Assembly (NCBI RefSeq): GCF_034670125.1
Contig: NZ_JAXMOC010000011.1
Span: 1-64,000 of the forward strand
Origin: Maricaulis sp034670125
Lineage (GTDB): Bacteria; Pseudomonadota; Alphaproteobacteria; Caulobacterales; Maricaulaceae
Direction of reading: 5' to 3'
Length of the DNA: 64,000 bases
The position numbers were made by a program, and so were the translations under genes. The notes under the pieces are model-generated. The model did not search any database, was not told where the DNA came from, and worked only from the letters and a program-made list of their open reading frames with translations. Below, one piece after another: positions 23,255-32,982 of the stretch. Numbering within the stretch: the stretch's first letter is position 1; each line of letters begins with the position of its first letter.

Positions 23255-25450
23255 ATGGCGTCGCAGTTTTGCCGCTTCGCGGCTTTGTTGCTGAGCACTT
23301 CGGCACTCGTCTTCACGGCACCGGCATTCGCCCAGGACGCCCGGGTCGACGAGGCCCCGATCTATTTGGAAGCGGATCAGGTCGAGGATATCGCGGGTGG
23401 TTCGGGCTATATCGCCCGGGGCAATGTCCGTGTCCGCCAGGATCCGCGCACATTGCTCGCTGACGAAATCGAATATCACCCCGACGAAAACCGCGTCATC
23501 GCCCGGGGCAATGTCATCATTCTCGGCCAGGGCCCTTTCCCGCAATATGCGGACGAGGTCGAACTCGACAGCCAGCTGGCGGCAGGTGTGGCAATCGGCT
23601 TTGCCTCCATGCTCGAAAACAATGGACGGATGGCCGCCGCTGCCGCGATTCGCAGCGATAACGGCTCGCTCCAGCTCAATGATGCCTACTATACCGCCTG
23701 TGAACTCTGCGCCGATGGCGAGGGCGAGCCCACCTGGCGCCTGCGCGCCCGCGAGGTGGTGCAGGATGCTGACGACGAGATGATCTACTATCGCGACGCC
23801 CGCCTGGAGATTGGCGGCGTCCCGGTCTTGTACGCGCCGGTCTTCGCCCATGCCGACCCGTCGGCCGAACGTCATTCCGGATTTCTCTTCCCCAAGGTCG
23901 GAGTCTCGTCGCGCCTCGGTTTTGTCTACCAGCAGCCCTACTACTGGGCGATCTCGCCATCCCAGGACCTCGTCATTGCCCCGCGCCTGATGACCAATGT
24001 GAACCCGCTGCTTTATGGTGAGTATCGCAAGCGTTTCTGGTCCGGATCCATGGAGCTGGAGGGCAGTTATACCGACGAGTTCGAAATCGACAGTGACGGC
24101 GAACGCTATGGCACGCGCGATAGTCGCTGGCACGTGTTTGGCGGCGGTGAGTGGGCGATCAATCCGGACTGGCGCTGGGGCTTCGGTGTCCAGCGCACTT
24201 CCGACGACCTGCACCTGCGTCGGTACGACTTCTCGGAAGCCGACAAGGATCGCGGCGCCCCGCTCAATTCGCTGAGTCGGCAATTGGTCAGCCAGATCTA
24301 TCTCGATGGCCGGACACGCAATTCGGCGGGGTCGATCGTGGCCGCGTCCTACCAGTCCCTGCGCACCAATGCTGATGATGACATCATCCCGGTGCTCGCC
24401 CCGGTCATGAACTACCGGCATGTCTTCACCGCACCGCCCGGTTGGGGGCGCGTCAATACGGACGCCAGCCTGGCCGTCCTGCGACGCGAAACCGGGACCG
24501 ATTATGAGCGTGCCTCTGCGGCGGTCGACTGGCGGACGCGCTGGGTCACCTCACCGGGCATCGTGATCGAGCCTTTTGCCCTGGTGCGGGCCGATCATTA
24601 TGGCTTCGACAACCTGCCGGTCACCAATCCGCTGACCGATCCGGTCTCGGATTCGGTGTCCCGCACACTCGGACTGGCCGGCACCGAGGTCAGTTGGCCC
24701 TTCTATCGCGGCGGCGAAAACACGGACTGGATTGTCGAGCCGGTTGTCTCCTTTATCGCTGCCAGTGATGACCGCAATGCCGGCCGGATCGTCAATGAAG
24801 ACAGTCTCGCCATCGATCTGGATGAAAGCCTTTTGTTCCAGCCCGTTCGGGCACCCGGATTCGACCTGTGGGAAGAAGGAACACGGGTCAGCTATGGTGT
24901 CCGCACGACCGCGATGTGGGGCCAGGACGGATTGGTGCGCCTGTTCGTCGGCCAGAGCGAACGTCTCGACGGCACAGCCATCTTCAACGCCGCCAGCGGA
25001 CTGACCGATGACACCTCCGACTATGTCGTCGCCGGCGAGATCGACCTCGCCGGTTTCACCGCCGAGGTCCAGGCCCGTGTCGACCCCGAAACGCTCGACA
25101 CCAATCGACTTGATGTCGCCCTCGGATATTCCGGCGACCGGGTGTCCGGCAATGTGCGCTATCTCGACATCAGCGACGACTCCAGCACCCGCAACGGCGC
25201 GCAGCGTGAATTGCGCGGCGATTTCGTAATCGCTTTGACCGACAATTGGAGCGCGATCGGCGCGGTGATGCGCGATCTGGACCGTGAAATCACGCGCCGG
25301 CAGGAAATCGGCCTGCGCTATGGTGACGACTGTTCCCAGTTCGATATTGTCTATCAACGCGAAGATCTTGGAATCTCGGAACTGGGACCGTCAGAGTCCA
25401 TTCAGTTCCGCATCACCCTGTTCACATTGGGCAGTTTCGGACCCGATTGA
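23255..25450 (+). CDS. lptD: LPS assembly protein LptD (outer membrane)
   Basis: LptD inserts LPS into the outer leaflet. I start at the ATG at 23255 (AGAGGGAG upstream), giving 731 residues with a signal peptide cut after APAFA. Residues ~30-210 form the OstA jellyroll (IYLEADQVEDIAGGSGYIA, EYHPDENRVIARGN). The rest is the 26-stranded barrel domain, with GFLFPKVGVSSRLGFVYQQPY marking its first strands. Cysteines are few: a CELC pair near residue 149 and one in DDCSQFDIV near the end, compatible with the disulfide typical of LptD. It ends in the aromatic-rich ITLFTLGSFG pattern. Confidence 0.94.
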   Translation: MASQFCRFAALLLSTSALVFTAPAFAQDARVDEAPIYLEADQVEDIAGGSGYIARGNVRVRQDPRTLLADEIEYHPDENRVIARGNVIILGQGPFPQYADEVELDSQLAAGVAIGFASMLENNGRMAAAAAIRSDNGSLQLNDAYYTACELCADGEGEPTWRLRAREVVQDADDEMIYYRDARLEIGGVPVLYAPVFAHADPSAERHSGFLFPKVGVSSRLGFVYQQPYYWAISPSQDLVIAPRLMTNVNPLLYGEYRKRFWSGSMELEGSYTDEFEIDSDGERYGTRDSRWHVFGGGEWAINPDWRWGFGVQRTSDDLHLRRYDFSEADKDRGAPLNSLSRQLVSQIYLDGRTRNSAGSIVAASYQSLRTNADDDIIPVLAPVMNYRHVFTAPPGWGRVNTDASLAVLRRETGTDYERASAAVDWRTRWVTSPGIVIEPFALVRADHYGFDNLPVTNPLTDPVSDSVSRTLGLAGTEVSWPFYRGGENTDWIVEPVVSFIAASDDRNAGRIVNEDSLAIDLDESLLFQPVRAPGFDLWEEGTRVSYGVRTTAMWGQDGLVRLFVGQSERLDGTAIFNAASGLTDDTSDYVVAGEIDLAGFTAEVQARVDPETLDTNRLDVALGYSGDRVSGNVRYLDISDDSSTRNGAQRELRGDFVIALTDNWSAIGAVMRDLDREITRRQEIGLRYGDDCSQFDIVYQREDLGISELGPSESIQFRITLFTLGSFGPD

Positions 25451-25504
25451 GTTCAGCGCCAATCGAACAGTGTCCCGCGATTGCGCCGGGGCCGAGTTTG
25501 AGTA

Positions 25505-26806
25505 ATGTTCCGCCCCCGAACCAACATGCGAATGCTGATGACCTGCGCCAAAAGAATTGTCCTTTCCCTGCTTGCCTGTGTCGCCACGCTGAGCGCCGCC
25601 AGCGCATACGCGCAAACGACCGAAGGCGTCGCCGCCCTGGTCAATGACGAGCCGATCACGACGGTGGATGTGCGCAACCGCATGCGCCTGATCATCGCCT
25701 CGACCGGCATGTCGCAGATCGACGAAGGCACGCTGGTCCGGATCCAGGATCAGGCCATGCGCGGACTGGTCGACGAACACCTGCAGCTGCAGGCGGCCGC
25801 CGAATACGACATCGAGGTGTCCGACGCGGAGATCAGCAACTCCCTGCTTGATCTCGCCGACCGCAACAACACCACTATCGACGTCATCATCCAGGACCTG
25901 CAGAATTCCGGTGTCGACATTTCCACCCTGCAGCACCAGCTTGAAGCCGAGATTGCCTGGCAGATCATCGTCAATGGCCGCTACGGCTCACGTATCCGGA
26001 TTTCCGAGCAGCAGATCGAACTCGCCCTGGAACGCCTTGCTGCCAGTGCCTCCCAGCCTCAGTTCCGCATTTTCGAGATGCTGTTCGAAGTGCCGGGACC
26101 GGGTAGCGAAGAACAGACCATCCAGCGCGTCATCACGGTGATGAACCAGCTCCAGCAAGGCGCGACCTTCCCGGAACTCGCCCGCCAGTTCTCGGACGCA
26201 CCGTCGGCTGCAAACGGCGGCGATATCGGCTGGATCACGGCATCCCAGTTGCAGCCGGAAGTCGCCGGGATCATGCCGCAAATGCGCGTCCAGTACGAGC
26301 AGAGCGGCGGCCGTGGCGCGCTGTCGAACCCGATCGAGGTGCCCGGTGGATTCATGATCATCGCCCTCGTCGGTGCCCGCGATGGCACGACGACGCTGCA
26401 ATATGATCTCGTCCAGATCACCGTACCGACCAGCGCCCTGACCGACACGACCGCCGGCGATTTCGCCCGCGAGCTTGACGCCAACCCGACCTGCAGCCAG
26501 GCCGAGGCGGTCGCCGGCCGCATCCAGGGTGCCATCTATACACCGCTGGGCAGCATCTCGGCGGAAGCCGTGCTGCCGGCCATCCGGGATGCCCTGCAGC
26601 CCCTGGACGAAGGCGAGAACACCGGCGTGCTGCAATCGGGCGTCGGCCTGCAGGCCCTGATCATCTGTGATCGCGCGATCGCGGGCCCGGGCGTCCCGAC
26701 CCGCGACGACCTGGAAAGCCAGTTGCGCGGCCAGCAATTGTCCTTGCTGTCCCGACGTTGGCTGCGGGATTTGCGTCGCGATTCAACGGTCGAGATTCGC
26801 GACTGA
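25505..26806 (+). CDS. surA: Periplasmic chaperone/peptidyl-prolyl isomerase SurA
   Basis: SurA escorts unfolded outer-membrane proteins, including LptD, to the Bam complex. The 433-residue precursor has a signal peptide (hydrophobic VLSLLACVATLSAAS, cut after AYA). The SurA N-domain follows with VAALVNDEPITTVDVRNRMRL. One clear parvulin domain (~170-290) has LARQFSDAPSAANGGDIGWI. A second, degenerate isomerase-like region follows (~300-390), then a C-terminal helix. The start could also be one of the Met codons at 25526 or 25532. Its stop overlaps the pdxA start (TGATG). Confidence 0.9.
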   Translation: MFRPRTNMRMLMTCAKRIVLSLLACVATLSAASAYAQTTEGVAALVNDEPITTVDVRNRMRLIIASTGMSQIDEGTLVRIQDQAMRGLVDEHLQLQAAAEYDIEVSDAEISNSLLDLADRNNTTIDVIIQDLQNSGVDISTLQHQLEAEIAWQIIVNGRYGSRIRISEQQIELALERLAASASQPQFRIFEMLFEVPGPGSEEQTIQRVITVMNQLQQGATFPELARQFSDAPSAANGGDIGWITASQLQPEVAGIMPQMRVQYEQSGGRGALSNPIEVPGGFMIIALVGARDGTTTLQYDLVQITVPTSALTDTTAGDFARELDANPTCSQAEAVAGRIQGAIYTPLGSISAEAVLPAIRDALQPLDEGENTGVLQSGVGLQALIICDRAIAGPGVPTRDDLESQLRGQQLSLLSRRWLRDLRRDSTVEIRD

Positions 26807-27828
26807 TGCCGCCTCTGTCACCCGTCGCCGTGTCGATGGGTGATCCGGCCGGTATCGGCCCCGAGATCATCCTGAAAGCGTGGCATGACTGGCATCAACG
26901 CGATGCCGTTCCGCCGATGATTGCACTGGGCGATATCGACGCCTTTGCCGCGACCGCCCACGCGCTCGGTCTGCCGGCACCGCAGCCACTCCCCATCCCG
27001 ACCCGCAAGGCCGCTACAGCACTGGATGGCCTGCCCGTTTTCGATGTGGGTATCAAGCTCGCCCGGGCGGTCCGGCCGGGAAGCGCCGAACCGGCCAACG
27101 CGGCATGCATCAAGGCCGCCATCGAAACCGGGGTGCGCCTGTGCCTGGACGGTCAAGCCAGCGCCCTGGTGACCGCACCCATCGCCAAGTCCGTCATGTA
27201 CGAGGCCGGCTTCGCCTTTCCCGGTCACACCGAGTTTCTCGCTGAATTATGTGCCGAAACCCCCGTCGACGGACCGAGCGGACCGGCGATGATGCTTTCC
27301 GGTGGCGGCTTGCGCGTCGTCCTAGTCACCATACACGAGCCCCTCGCCCGGGCCCTGTCGCTGATCACACCGGAGCGCGTTGACGCAATCGCCCGGCTCA
27401 CCAACCATGCGCTTCGGCATGACTTCGGAATCGCCAGCCCCCGGCTGGCCCTGGCCGGTCTCAATCCCCACGCCGGAGAAGGCGGAAATCTGGGCACTGA
27501 GGAGGTCGAACACCTCAATCCATTGGCGGAACGCCTCAGGCAGGACGGTATCAATATCAGCGATGCGCGGCCGCCCGACACCCTGTTCCATGCCGAGGCC
27601 CGGGCTGGCTATGACGCTGCCATCTGCCTCTATCATGACCAGGGCCTGATTCCGGTGAAGACGCTCGACTTCCACGGCGGAGTGAACATCACGCTGGGCC
27701 TGCCCATCGTGCGAACCTCGCCCGATCACGGCACCGCCTTCACTATCGCCGGCCAGGGCCTCGCCCGCCCGGACAGCCTGCTCGCGGCACTGGAACAGGC
27801 GGTTCGGATTGCGGAGTGCCGGGCATGA
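26806..27828 (+). CDS. pdxA: 4-hydroxythreonine-4-phosphate dehydrogenase
   Basis: PdxA makes 3-amino-1-hydroxyacetone phosphate for pyridoxal phosphate synthesis. The 340-residue protein starts MPPLSPVAVSMGDPAGIGPE, the typical N-terminus. The metal-binding histidines lie in FPGHTEFLAELC, LNPHAGEGGNLG and CLYHDQGLIPVKTL. The ATG shares bases with the surA stop, so they are coupled. The surA-pdxA-rsmA order is widespread in proteobacteria. PLP made here is also needed by Alr, encoded at 38141. Confidence 0.96.
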   Translation: MPPLSPVAVSMGDPAGIGPEIILKAWHDWHQRDAVPPMIALGDIDAFAATAHALGLPAPQPLPIPTRKAATALDGLPVFDVGIKLARAVRPGSAEPANAACIKAAIETGVRLCLDGQASALVTAPIAKSVMYEAGFAFPGHTEFLAELCAETPVDGPSGPAMMLSGGGLRVVLVTIHEPLARALSLITPERVDAIARLTNHALRHDFGIASPRLALAGLNPHAGEGGNLGTEEVEHLNPLAERLRQDGINISDARPPDTLFHAEARAGYDAAICLYHDQGLIPVKTLDFHGGVNITLGLPIVRTSPDHGTAFTIAGQGLARPDSLLAALEQAVRIAECRA

Positions 27829-28694
27829 GCCTCGACCAGCTGCCACCCCTGCGCGATGTCATCGCCAGCCATGATCTGGGGGCGAAGAAGTCCTTCGGGC
27901 AGCATTTCCTGCTCGACCTCAACCTGACCGCCAAGATCGCCCGCCTCGCCGGCGACATGAGCCGCGACCAGGCGATCGAGGTCGGTCCGGGCCCGGGCGG
28001 TCTCACCCGCGCCATCCTGGCCGAGGGCGCGGCCTCCCTTCTCGCGGTCGAGATGGACTCCCGCTTCCTGGGCGCTCTGGACGAGATCAATATCGCCTCG
28101 GGCGGCCGCCTGACGGTCGAACAGGGCGACGCCCTCGCCGTGGATGAAACGGCGTTGCTGCCCGGTCCCGGTGACAAGGTCATCCTGTCCAACCTGCCCT
28201 ATAATGTCGGGACGCAATTGCTGATCAAATGGCTGCAGGCCGAACCGATCTGGTGGCGCCGTGCCGTGCTGATGTTCCAGCGCGAGGTCGCCGACCGGGT
28301 CGTCGCCCAGCCCGGTGACAAGGCCTATGGGCGCCTCGCCGTGATCTCGCAATCACGCTGTCAGGCCCATCTGGCCCTGAAAATACCGGCCCGCGCCTTC
28401 ACCCCGCCGCCCAAGGTGGAATCGGCGGTGGTGGTGCTGGATCCGCTGCCCGTCGCGCGGCAGTTCAAGGATGTCGTCGCGCTGGAGCGGATTACCGCCT
28501 CGGCTTTCGGCCAGCGTCGCAAGACGCTGCGCCGCAGCCTCGCCCAAGCCGCCGGACAGGCTGGTACCAGCGCCGACGCGCTGCTGGACGAGGCTGGGTT
28601 GAATGCCGGAGACCGGGCCGAGGTGATCGATATTGCCGGATTCCAGTCGCTGGCCCGCGCCTGGCGCGCCGCCTATGAGGCCAGCCGCGCCTGA
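27825..28694 (+). CDS. rsmA: 16S rRNA dimethyladenosine transferase RsmA
   Basis: RsmA (KsgA) dimethylates two adjacent adenines of the 16S rRNA 3' hairpin late in 30S assembly. It has 289 residues. The SAM site is AIEVGPGPGGLTRAIL after KKSFGQHFLLD; the catalytic motif is SNLPYNVGTQ near residue 123. The C-terminal helical domain has FTPPPKVESAVVVLDP and FGQRRKTLRRSL. I take the ATG at 27825, which overlaps the pdxA stop and follows GGAG; a GTG three codons upstream is possible. It is the last gene of the lptF run and is convergent with gmk three bases away. Confidence 0.96.
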   Translation: MSLDQLPPLRDVIASHDLGAKKSFGQHFLLDLNLTAKIARLAGDMSRDQAIEVGPGPGGLTRAILAEGAASLLAVEMDSRFLGALDEINIASGGRLTVEQGDALAVDETALLPGPGDKVILSNLPYNVGTQLLIKWLQAEPIWWRRAVLMFQREVADRVVAQPGDKAYGRLAVISQSRCQAHLALKIPARAFTPPPKVESAVVVLDPLPVARQFKDVVALERITASAFGQRRKTLRRSLAQAAGQAGTSADALLDEAGLNAGDRAEVIDIAGFQSLARAWRAAYEASRA

Positions 28695-28697
28695 CGC

Positions 28698-29354
28698 CTA
28701 CTGATCCATGATCGCGTCGACGAATTCTTCCAGCCAGGGATGGCGCAGCCGCTTGAGGCGTTCGGCGTGGAGGATCTCGTTGAGCTTCTCCAGCGCCCGC
28801 GCAAAATCATCATTGACGATGACATAATCATATTCGTGCCAGTGCGAAATCTCGTCCTTGGCGCGGGCCATGCGGTCCTTGATGATCTCGGGCGCATCCT
28901 GGCCACGCTTGCGAAGCCGGTCTTCCAGCAAGGCCAGGGACGGCGGCAGGATGAAGACACGCACGGCATCGTCCGGCGCCGCTGCAGCCAGCGCCTGGGC
29001 ACCCTGCCAGTCGATATCGAACACCACGTCGCGCCCGTCCTCGACGGCTTCCATCACCGGCGTTTTCGGCGTGCCGTAATAGCGACCGAAGACCTCGGCC
29101 CATTCGAAGAACTCATCGTCCTCGATCTTCTTCTTGAATTCATCGACCGAGATGAAGTGATAGTCCTGGCCATCCACCTCGCCCGGGCGCGGTTTTCGTG
29201 TGGTCGCGGAGACCGACAGGACGACGTCGGGGTTCTGGCTCAGCAGGCGCTTGGACAGCGTCGTCTTGCCGGCGCCGGACGGGCTGGACAGGGCCAGCAG
29301 CACACCGCGTCGGCGGCCACGGAAGATCGGGGCGGGGTAGCCATCACTCGACAT
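28698..29354 (-). CDS. gmk: Guanylate kinase
   Basis: Gmk phosphorylates GMP to GDP. At 218 residues it is the usual size. The P-loop is LSSPSGAGKTTLSKRL, then TTRKPRPGEVDGQDYHFIS and the GMP-binding EWAEVFGRYYGTP. The lid and C-terminal region (IIKDRMARAKDEISHWHEYDYVIVND) are standard. Its ATG overlaps the yicC end by 11 bases, so it is the last gene of the minus-strand fab-mltG-yicC run. Confidence 0.97.
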   Translation of the reverse strand: MSSDGYPAPIFRGRRRGVLLALSSPSGAGKTTLSKRLLSQNPDVVLSVSATTRKPRPGEVDGQDYHFISVDEFKKKIEDDEFFEWAEVFGRYYGTPKTPVMEAVEDGRDVVFDIDWQGAQALAAAAPDDAVRVFILPPSLALLEDRLRKRGQDAPEIIKDRMARAKDEISHWHEYDYVIVNDDFARALEKLNEILHAERLKRLRHPWLEEFVDAIMDQ

Positions 29355-30225
29355 TCTGGATTTGCTCCCTGAACTGATCGACCGTGTTTTTGAGCGAAAG
29401 CCCGATCGCGGTCAGCGAAGAATCGGAGGACTTCGAGCATAGAGTGTTCGCTTCGCGATTAAACTCCTGTGACAGGAAGTCCAGCTTGCGGCCCACAGGC
29501 GAGCCGGTCGAGAGCAGGTCACGCGCCGAGACGATGTGGGCCAGCAGGCGATCGAGCTCCTCGCGCACATCCATTTTCATCGCCAGCATCGCCGCCTCGG
29601 TCGCCAACCGGTCTTCGGGCAAGCCTTCAGGCAGGAGTTCGGCGAATTTGGCCGCCAGCCGGTCGCGGATCGCATCGGTGCGGGTCGACGCGTGTCCGGC
29701 GGCCTCGTCGGTGAGGCGGCTGATCTCGTCGACATGCCCGGCGAGCACGTCGGCCAGGGCCGCCCCTTCTGCGCGGCGCGCTGCCCGCAGCCCGTCCAGG
29801 GCTTCGCCGAGGCTGGCCAGCAGGGCCTTGTCGAGATTGCGCGTATCGGTATCGGCCTCGCCCGGCTCGGCATCGATCAGGCCCGGCAGGGCCAGCATGC
29901 CGTCCAGCGTCGGTCGCGCGACCGCACCGCTGTCCAGCAGCGGGGCGGCCTGGTCGAGCAGGGTGCGCAGGCGCGCCATGTCGATCCGCACCGCACCGGT
30001 TTCGCTTTCCCGGCGCAGGTTGAGCGTGGCGTTGACATTACCGCGGGAAAACCGGGCCTTGGCCAGTTCACGCGCCTTCAACTCCAGCCGTTCAAAGCCG
30101 TTGGGCAGGCGGAAACGCGCTTCCAGACCCTTGCCGTTGACGCTGCGCGCCTCCCAGGTCCAGGTCCAGCCCGGTGACTGGCCATCTACGCGGGCAAAGC
30201 CGGTCATGCCCGACAGCACACCCAT
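29344..30225 (-). CDS. yicC: YicC-family endoribonuclease
   Basis: This is a 293-residue member of the YicC/YloC family, shown in some bacteria to be an endoribonuclease. The start at 30225 gives the typical N-terminus MGVLSGMTGFARVDG, followed by WEARSVNGKGLEARFRLP. The C-terminal DUF1732 part has EELDRLLAHI, then a GRKLDFLSQEFNREANTL block that is nearly invariant in the family. The longer frame to 30606 overlaps mltG and is rejected. The start lies one base after the mltG stop (TGAGATG), and gmk follows with overlap. Confidence 0.92.
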   Translation of the reverse strand: MGVLSGMTGFARVDGQSPGWTWTWEARSVNGKGLEARFRLPNGFERLELKARELAKARFSRGNVNATLNLRRESETGAVRIDMARLRTLLDQAAPLLDSGAVARPTLDGMLALPGLIDAEPGEADTDTRNLDKALLASLGEALDGLRAARRAEGAALADVLAGHVDEISRLTDEAAGHASTRTDAIRDRLAAKFAELLPEGLPEDRLATEAAMLAMKMDVREELDRLLAHIVSARDLLSTGSPVGRKLDFLSQEFNREANTLCSKSSDSSLTAIGLSLKNTVDQFREQIQNVE

Positions 30226-30226
30226 C

Positions 30227-31273
30227 TCAATTACCCCCATTGCGGCGCTGGCGCTCGACCCGGCGCCAGACCGCAACATTGCGCTGATGTTGGGCATAGG
30301 TATCGGCAAAGGCGTGACCACCGGTTCCGTCGGCAACGAAGAAGAGCGCGGTGCTCTCGGCCGGATTGAGCACGGCCGCGATCGATTCGGCACCCGGATT
30401 GGCGATCGGCGTCGGCGGCAGGCGCGGGATCTGATAGGTGTTCCAGGCGTTCTCGGTATTGTCGATCTCCGAGCGACGCAGGCCGCGTCCCAACGGGCGC
30501 CCCTGGCTGATGCCGTAGATGATGGTCGGGTCGCTCTCCAGCCGCATGCCGCGGCGCAGGCGGTTGACGAACACCGCCGCGACCTCGGGGCGTTCTGACG
30601 CGACACCGGTCTCCTTCTCGACCACCGAAGCCAGGATAATGGCCTCCTCGCGGCTGGTCACCGGCAGGTTTTCCGCGCGCGTCTCCCACAGGCGGTCCAG
30701 CAGCTCGGACTGGGCGGCGGCCATGCGATCGAGAACTTCCTGGCGCGAGGTGCCGCGCGTGACCAGATAGGTTTCGGGCAACAGAGTTCCCTCAGCGGGG
30801 ACCTCGGTAATATCACCGGTCAGCACCTCAGCGGCGTTCAGCGTTTCGACGATCATGGCGCTGGTCAGACCTTCCGCGAAAGTCACGGGATACTGCACCG
30901 TCTGGCCGACACGGAGCTGTTCATAGATCTGCGCCATCGAAGCTTGAGCGGGAATGCGGTACTCACCGGCCCGCAGCACACCTTCACCGCCATCCAGGGT
31001 CACGGCAGCGCGAAAGATGCGGCGATCACTGATCAGGCCGGCAGTCTCGAGCTGGTTGGCAATCGAGATCAGACCGGCACCGCGCGGCAGCAGGATGATG
31101 GTCTCTTCGGCTGCGGGGCCCGGCGCGGCAAATTCGGCCTGCATCCACTTGTAGCCGCCATAGAGCGTGCCTACGGCCGCCAGGGCGAGCACAACCAAGG
31201 CAATGATCAGTCCGATGACAATACGGACCAAGCCGGATTTGGCCTTGGCCTTGGGCGCGGGCGCGTCGCTCAT
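30227..31273 (-). CDS. mltG: Endolytic murein transglycosylase MltG
   Basis: MltG cuts nascent peptidoglycan strands at the inner membrane and so acts in glycan chain termination. The 348-residue protein has one N-terminal transmembrane helix (~16-42) and a LysM-like region (LPRGAGLISIANQLETAGLI). The catalytic domain has ILASVVEKETGVASERPEVA with the active Glu, SDPTIIYGISQG and ENAWNTYQIPRLPPTPIANPG. The position between fabF and yicC is standard. The short cytoplasmic N-terminus is rich in Ala and Lys. Confidence 0.95.
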   Translation of the reverse strand: MSDAPAPKAKAKSGLVRIVIGLIIALVVLALAAVGTLYGGYKWMQAEFAAPGPAAEETIILLPRGAGLISIANQLETAGLISDRRIFRAAVTLDGGEGVLRAGEYRIPAQASMAQIYEQLRVGQTVQYPVTFAEGLTSAMIVETLNAAEVLTGDITEVPAEGTLLPETYLVTRGTSRQEVLDRMAAAQSELLDRLWETRAENLPVTSREEAIILASVVEKETGVASERPEVAAVFVNRLRRGMRLESDPTIIYGISQGRPLGRGLRRSEIDNTENAWNTYQIPRLPPTPIANPGAESIAAVLNPAESTALFFVADGTGGHAFADTYAQHQRNVAVWRRVERQRRNGGN

Positions 31274-31294
31274 AATGGTGTCCCCGAAAACGCT

Positions 31295-32578
31295 TTACTC
31301 GGCCGCGACGAATACCACGGACGCATTGGTGCCGCCGAATCCGAATGAATTCGACAGGGCGGCCCGGACCGGGCGTCTGACAGCGGTGTGCGGCGCCAGA
31401 TTGATCGCGGTCTCGACCGATGGATTGTCCAGATTGAGTGTTGGCGGGCAGACACCGTCGCGGATCGCCAGGATCGAGAAAATCGCCTCGACCGCCCCGG
31501 CCGCCCCCAGAAGATGGCCGACAGCCGACTTGGTCGAGGACATCACGACATCGCCGGCGGCCTCGCCGAACAGGCGTTCGACGGCGCGCAGCTCGATCTC
31601 GTCACCCTTGGGTGTCGAGGTACCGTGGGCATTCACATAGTCGATATCGGCCGGTGTGAGGCCGGCATCCTTGAGCGCCGCCGACATCGAGCGGAAACCG
31701 CCATCGCCGTCTTCGGCGGGCGCCGTGATGTGATAGGCGTCGCCGGACAGGCCATAGCCCTTTACTTCGGCATAAATCGTCGCGCCGCGGGCTTTGGCTC
31801 GCTCATAGTCTTCCAGCACGACCACACCGGCGCCCTCACCCATGACGAAACCGTCGCGGTCGGTGTCATAGGGACGCGAGGCCTTTTCGGGCGTTTCGTT
31901 GAAACCGGTCGACAGGGCCTTGCAAGCGATGAAGGAGGCGATGCCCAGACGGCAGACGGTCGCTTCGGCGCCGCCGGCGACCATCAGGTCTGCGTCGCCG
32001 CGGGCGACCATGCGGGCCGCATCGCCAATGGCGTGGGCCCCGGTCGAACAGGCCGTCACCACAGCGTGGTTGGGGCCTTTCAGGCCGTGCTTGATCGATA
32101 CCTGGCCGGAGGCGAGATTGATCAGCATGCCCGGAATGACAAAGGGAGAGAGACGTCGCGGCCCCTTCTCGTGCAGCAGGACCGAGGCTTCATAGGTGGT
32201 TTCAAGCCCACCTATGCCCGATCCGATCATCACGCCGGCACGATGCCGCTCCTCTTCAGAGGCGGGCTCCCATCCTGAGTCCGCAATCGCCTCGTCGGCG
32301 GCTGCGATCCCGTACAGGATGAAATCATCGATCCGGCGCTGATCGCGGACGCTCATGACGCTGTCGGGGTCGAAAACCCCGGCCTCGCCTGCCCGTCCGC
32401 CGCCGCGTCCGTCTGTGCGTGGAACCAGCCCGGCCACACGGCAGGACAGGTCCGAGGTCTCGAAATGCTCGATGGAACCCAGACCGGACTGGCCGGCGAG
32501 AAGACGTTTCCAAACGACTTCCCGCCCGCAGCCCAGCGGCGTTACGAGCCCGATACCGGTGACGACAACGCGGCGCAT
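31295..32578 (-). CDS. fabF: 3-oxoacyl-ACP synthase II
   Basis: This condensing enzyme elongates acyl-ACP with malonyl-ACP. At 427 residues it carries the catalytic Cys in VTACSTGAHAIGDAA and the two histidines in VNAHGTSTPKGDEIE and KSAVGHLLGAAGAVEA. The protein ends in the usual NSFGFGGTNASVVF block. A short insertion relative to many FabF proteins (residues ~56-68, TDGRGGGRAGEAG) is Gly-rich and looks like a surface loop. The ATG has little ribosome binding site and lies 9 bases after acpP, consistent with coupling. Confidence 0.96.
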   Translation of the reverse strand: MRRVVVTGIGLVTPLGCGREVVWKRLLAGQSGLGSIEHFETSDLSCRVAGLVPRTDGRGGGRAGEAGVFDPDSVMSVRDQRRIDDFILYGIAAADEAIADSGWEPASEEERHRAGVMIGSGIGGLETTYEASVLLHEKGPRRLSPFVIPGMLINLASGQVSIKHGLKGPNHAVVTACSTGAHAIGDAARMVARGDADLMVAGGAEATVCRLGIASFIACKALSTGFNETPEKASRPYDTDRDGFVMGEGAGVVVLEDYERAKARGATIYAEVKGYGLSGDAYHITAPAEDGDGGFRSMSAALKDAGLTPADIDYVNAHGTSTPKGDEIELRAVERLFGEAAGDVVMSSTKSAVGHLLGAAGAVEAIFSILAIRDGVCPPTLNLDNPSVETAINLAPHTAVRRPVRAALSNSFGFGGTNASVVFVAAE

Positions 32579-32587
32579 GAGGGGGTG

Positions 32588-32824
32588 TTAGCCCACCTTC
32601 TCGGAGATGAACTTCACAGCGTCACCGACCGTCTGGATGTGCTCTGCGGCGTCATCCGGAATTTCGATGTCGAATTCTTCTTCGAACGCCATAACGAGTT
32701 CGACATTATCCAGGGAGTCGGCGCCCAGATCGTCGATGAAGCTGGCTTTGTCGGTGACCTTTTCGGCCTCGACATCAAGATGCTCAATGACAATTTTGGA
32801 AACGCGCTCGAGAACGTCAGACAT
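32588..32824 (-). CDS. acpP: Acyl carrier protein
   Basis: AcpP is a 78-residue acidic four-helix carrier of acyl chains on 4'-phosphopantetheine. The attachment Ser is in DDLGADSLDNVELVMAFEEE. It starts MSDVLERVSKIVIEHLDV with AGGGTCTGAA upstream. A TATATT-like -10 (plus-strand 32854-32859) in the 158-base gap to fabG suggests its own promoter, as is common for highly expressed acpP. fabF follows directly. Confidence 0.97.
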   Translation of the reverse strand: MSDVLERVSKIVIEHLDVEAEKVTDKASFIDDLGADSLDNVELVMAFEEEFDIEIPDDAAEHIQTVGDAVKFISEKVG

Positions 32825-32982
32825 TTCAGACCCTCATAGTGATTCACCGCGCCAATATAGCGGTGCAGGACAGGACGGGAAGCGGCGAAACAGTCGCCAT
32901 TCCCAAGATGCGCGGGCAGTTAGCATGTTTCCCCCGGCAAGACCAGAATGGGAAACGCTGCCCGCAGGTTCGACTTCTACAG

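Noticed and set aside
29384..30598. 404-codon Ser/Arg-rich plus-strand frame opposite yicC and mltG
   Set aside because: Its composition is typical of an antisense shadow, and both minus-strand genes are certain.
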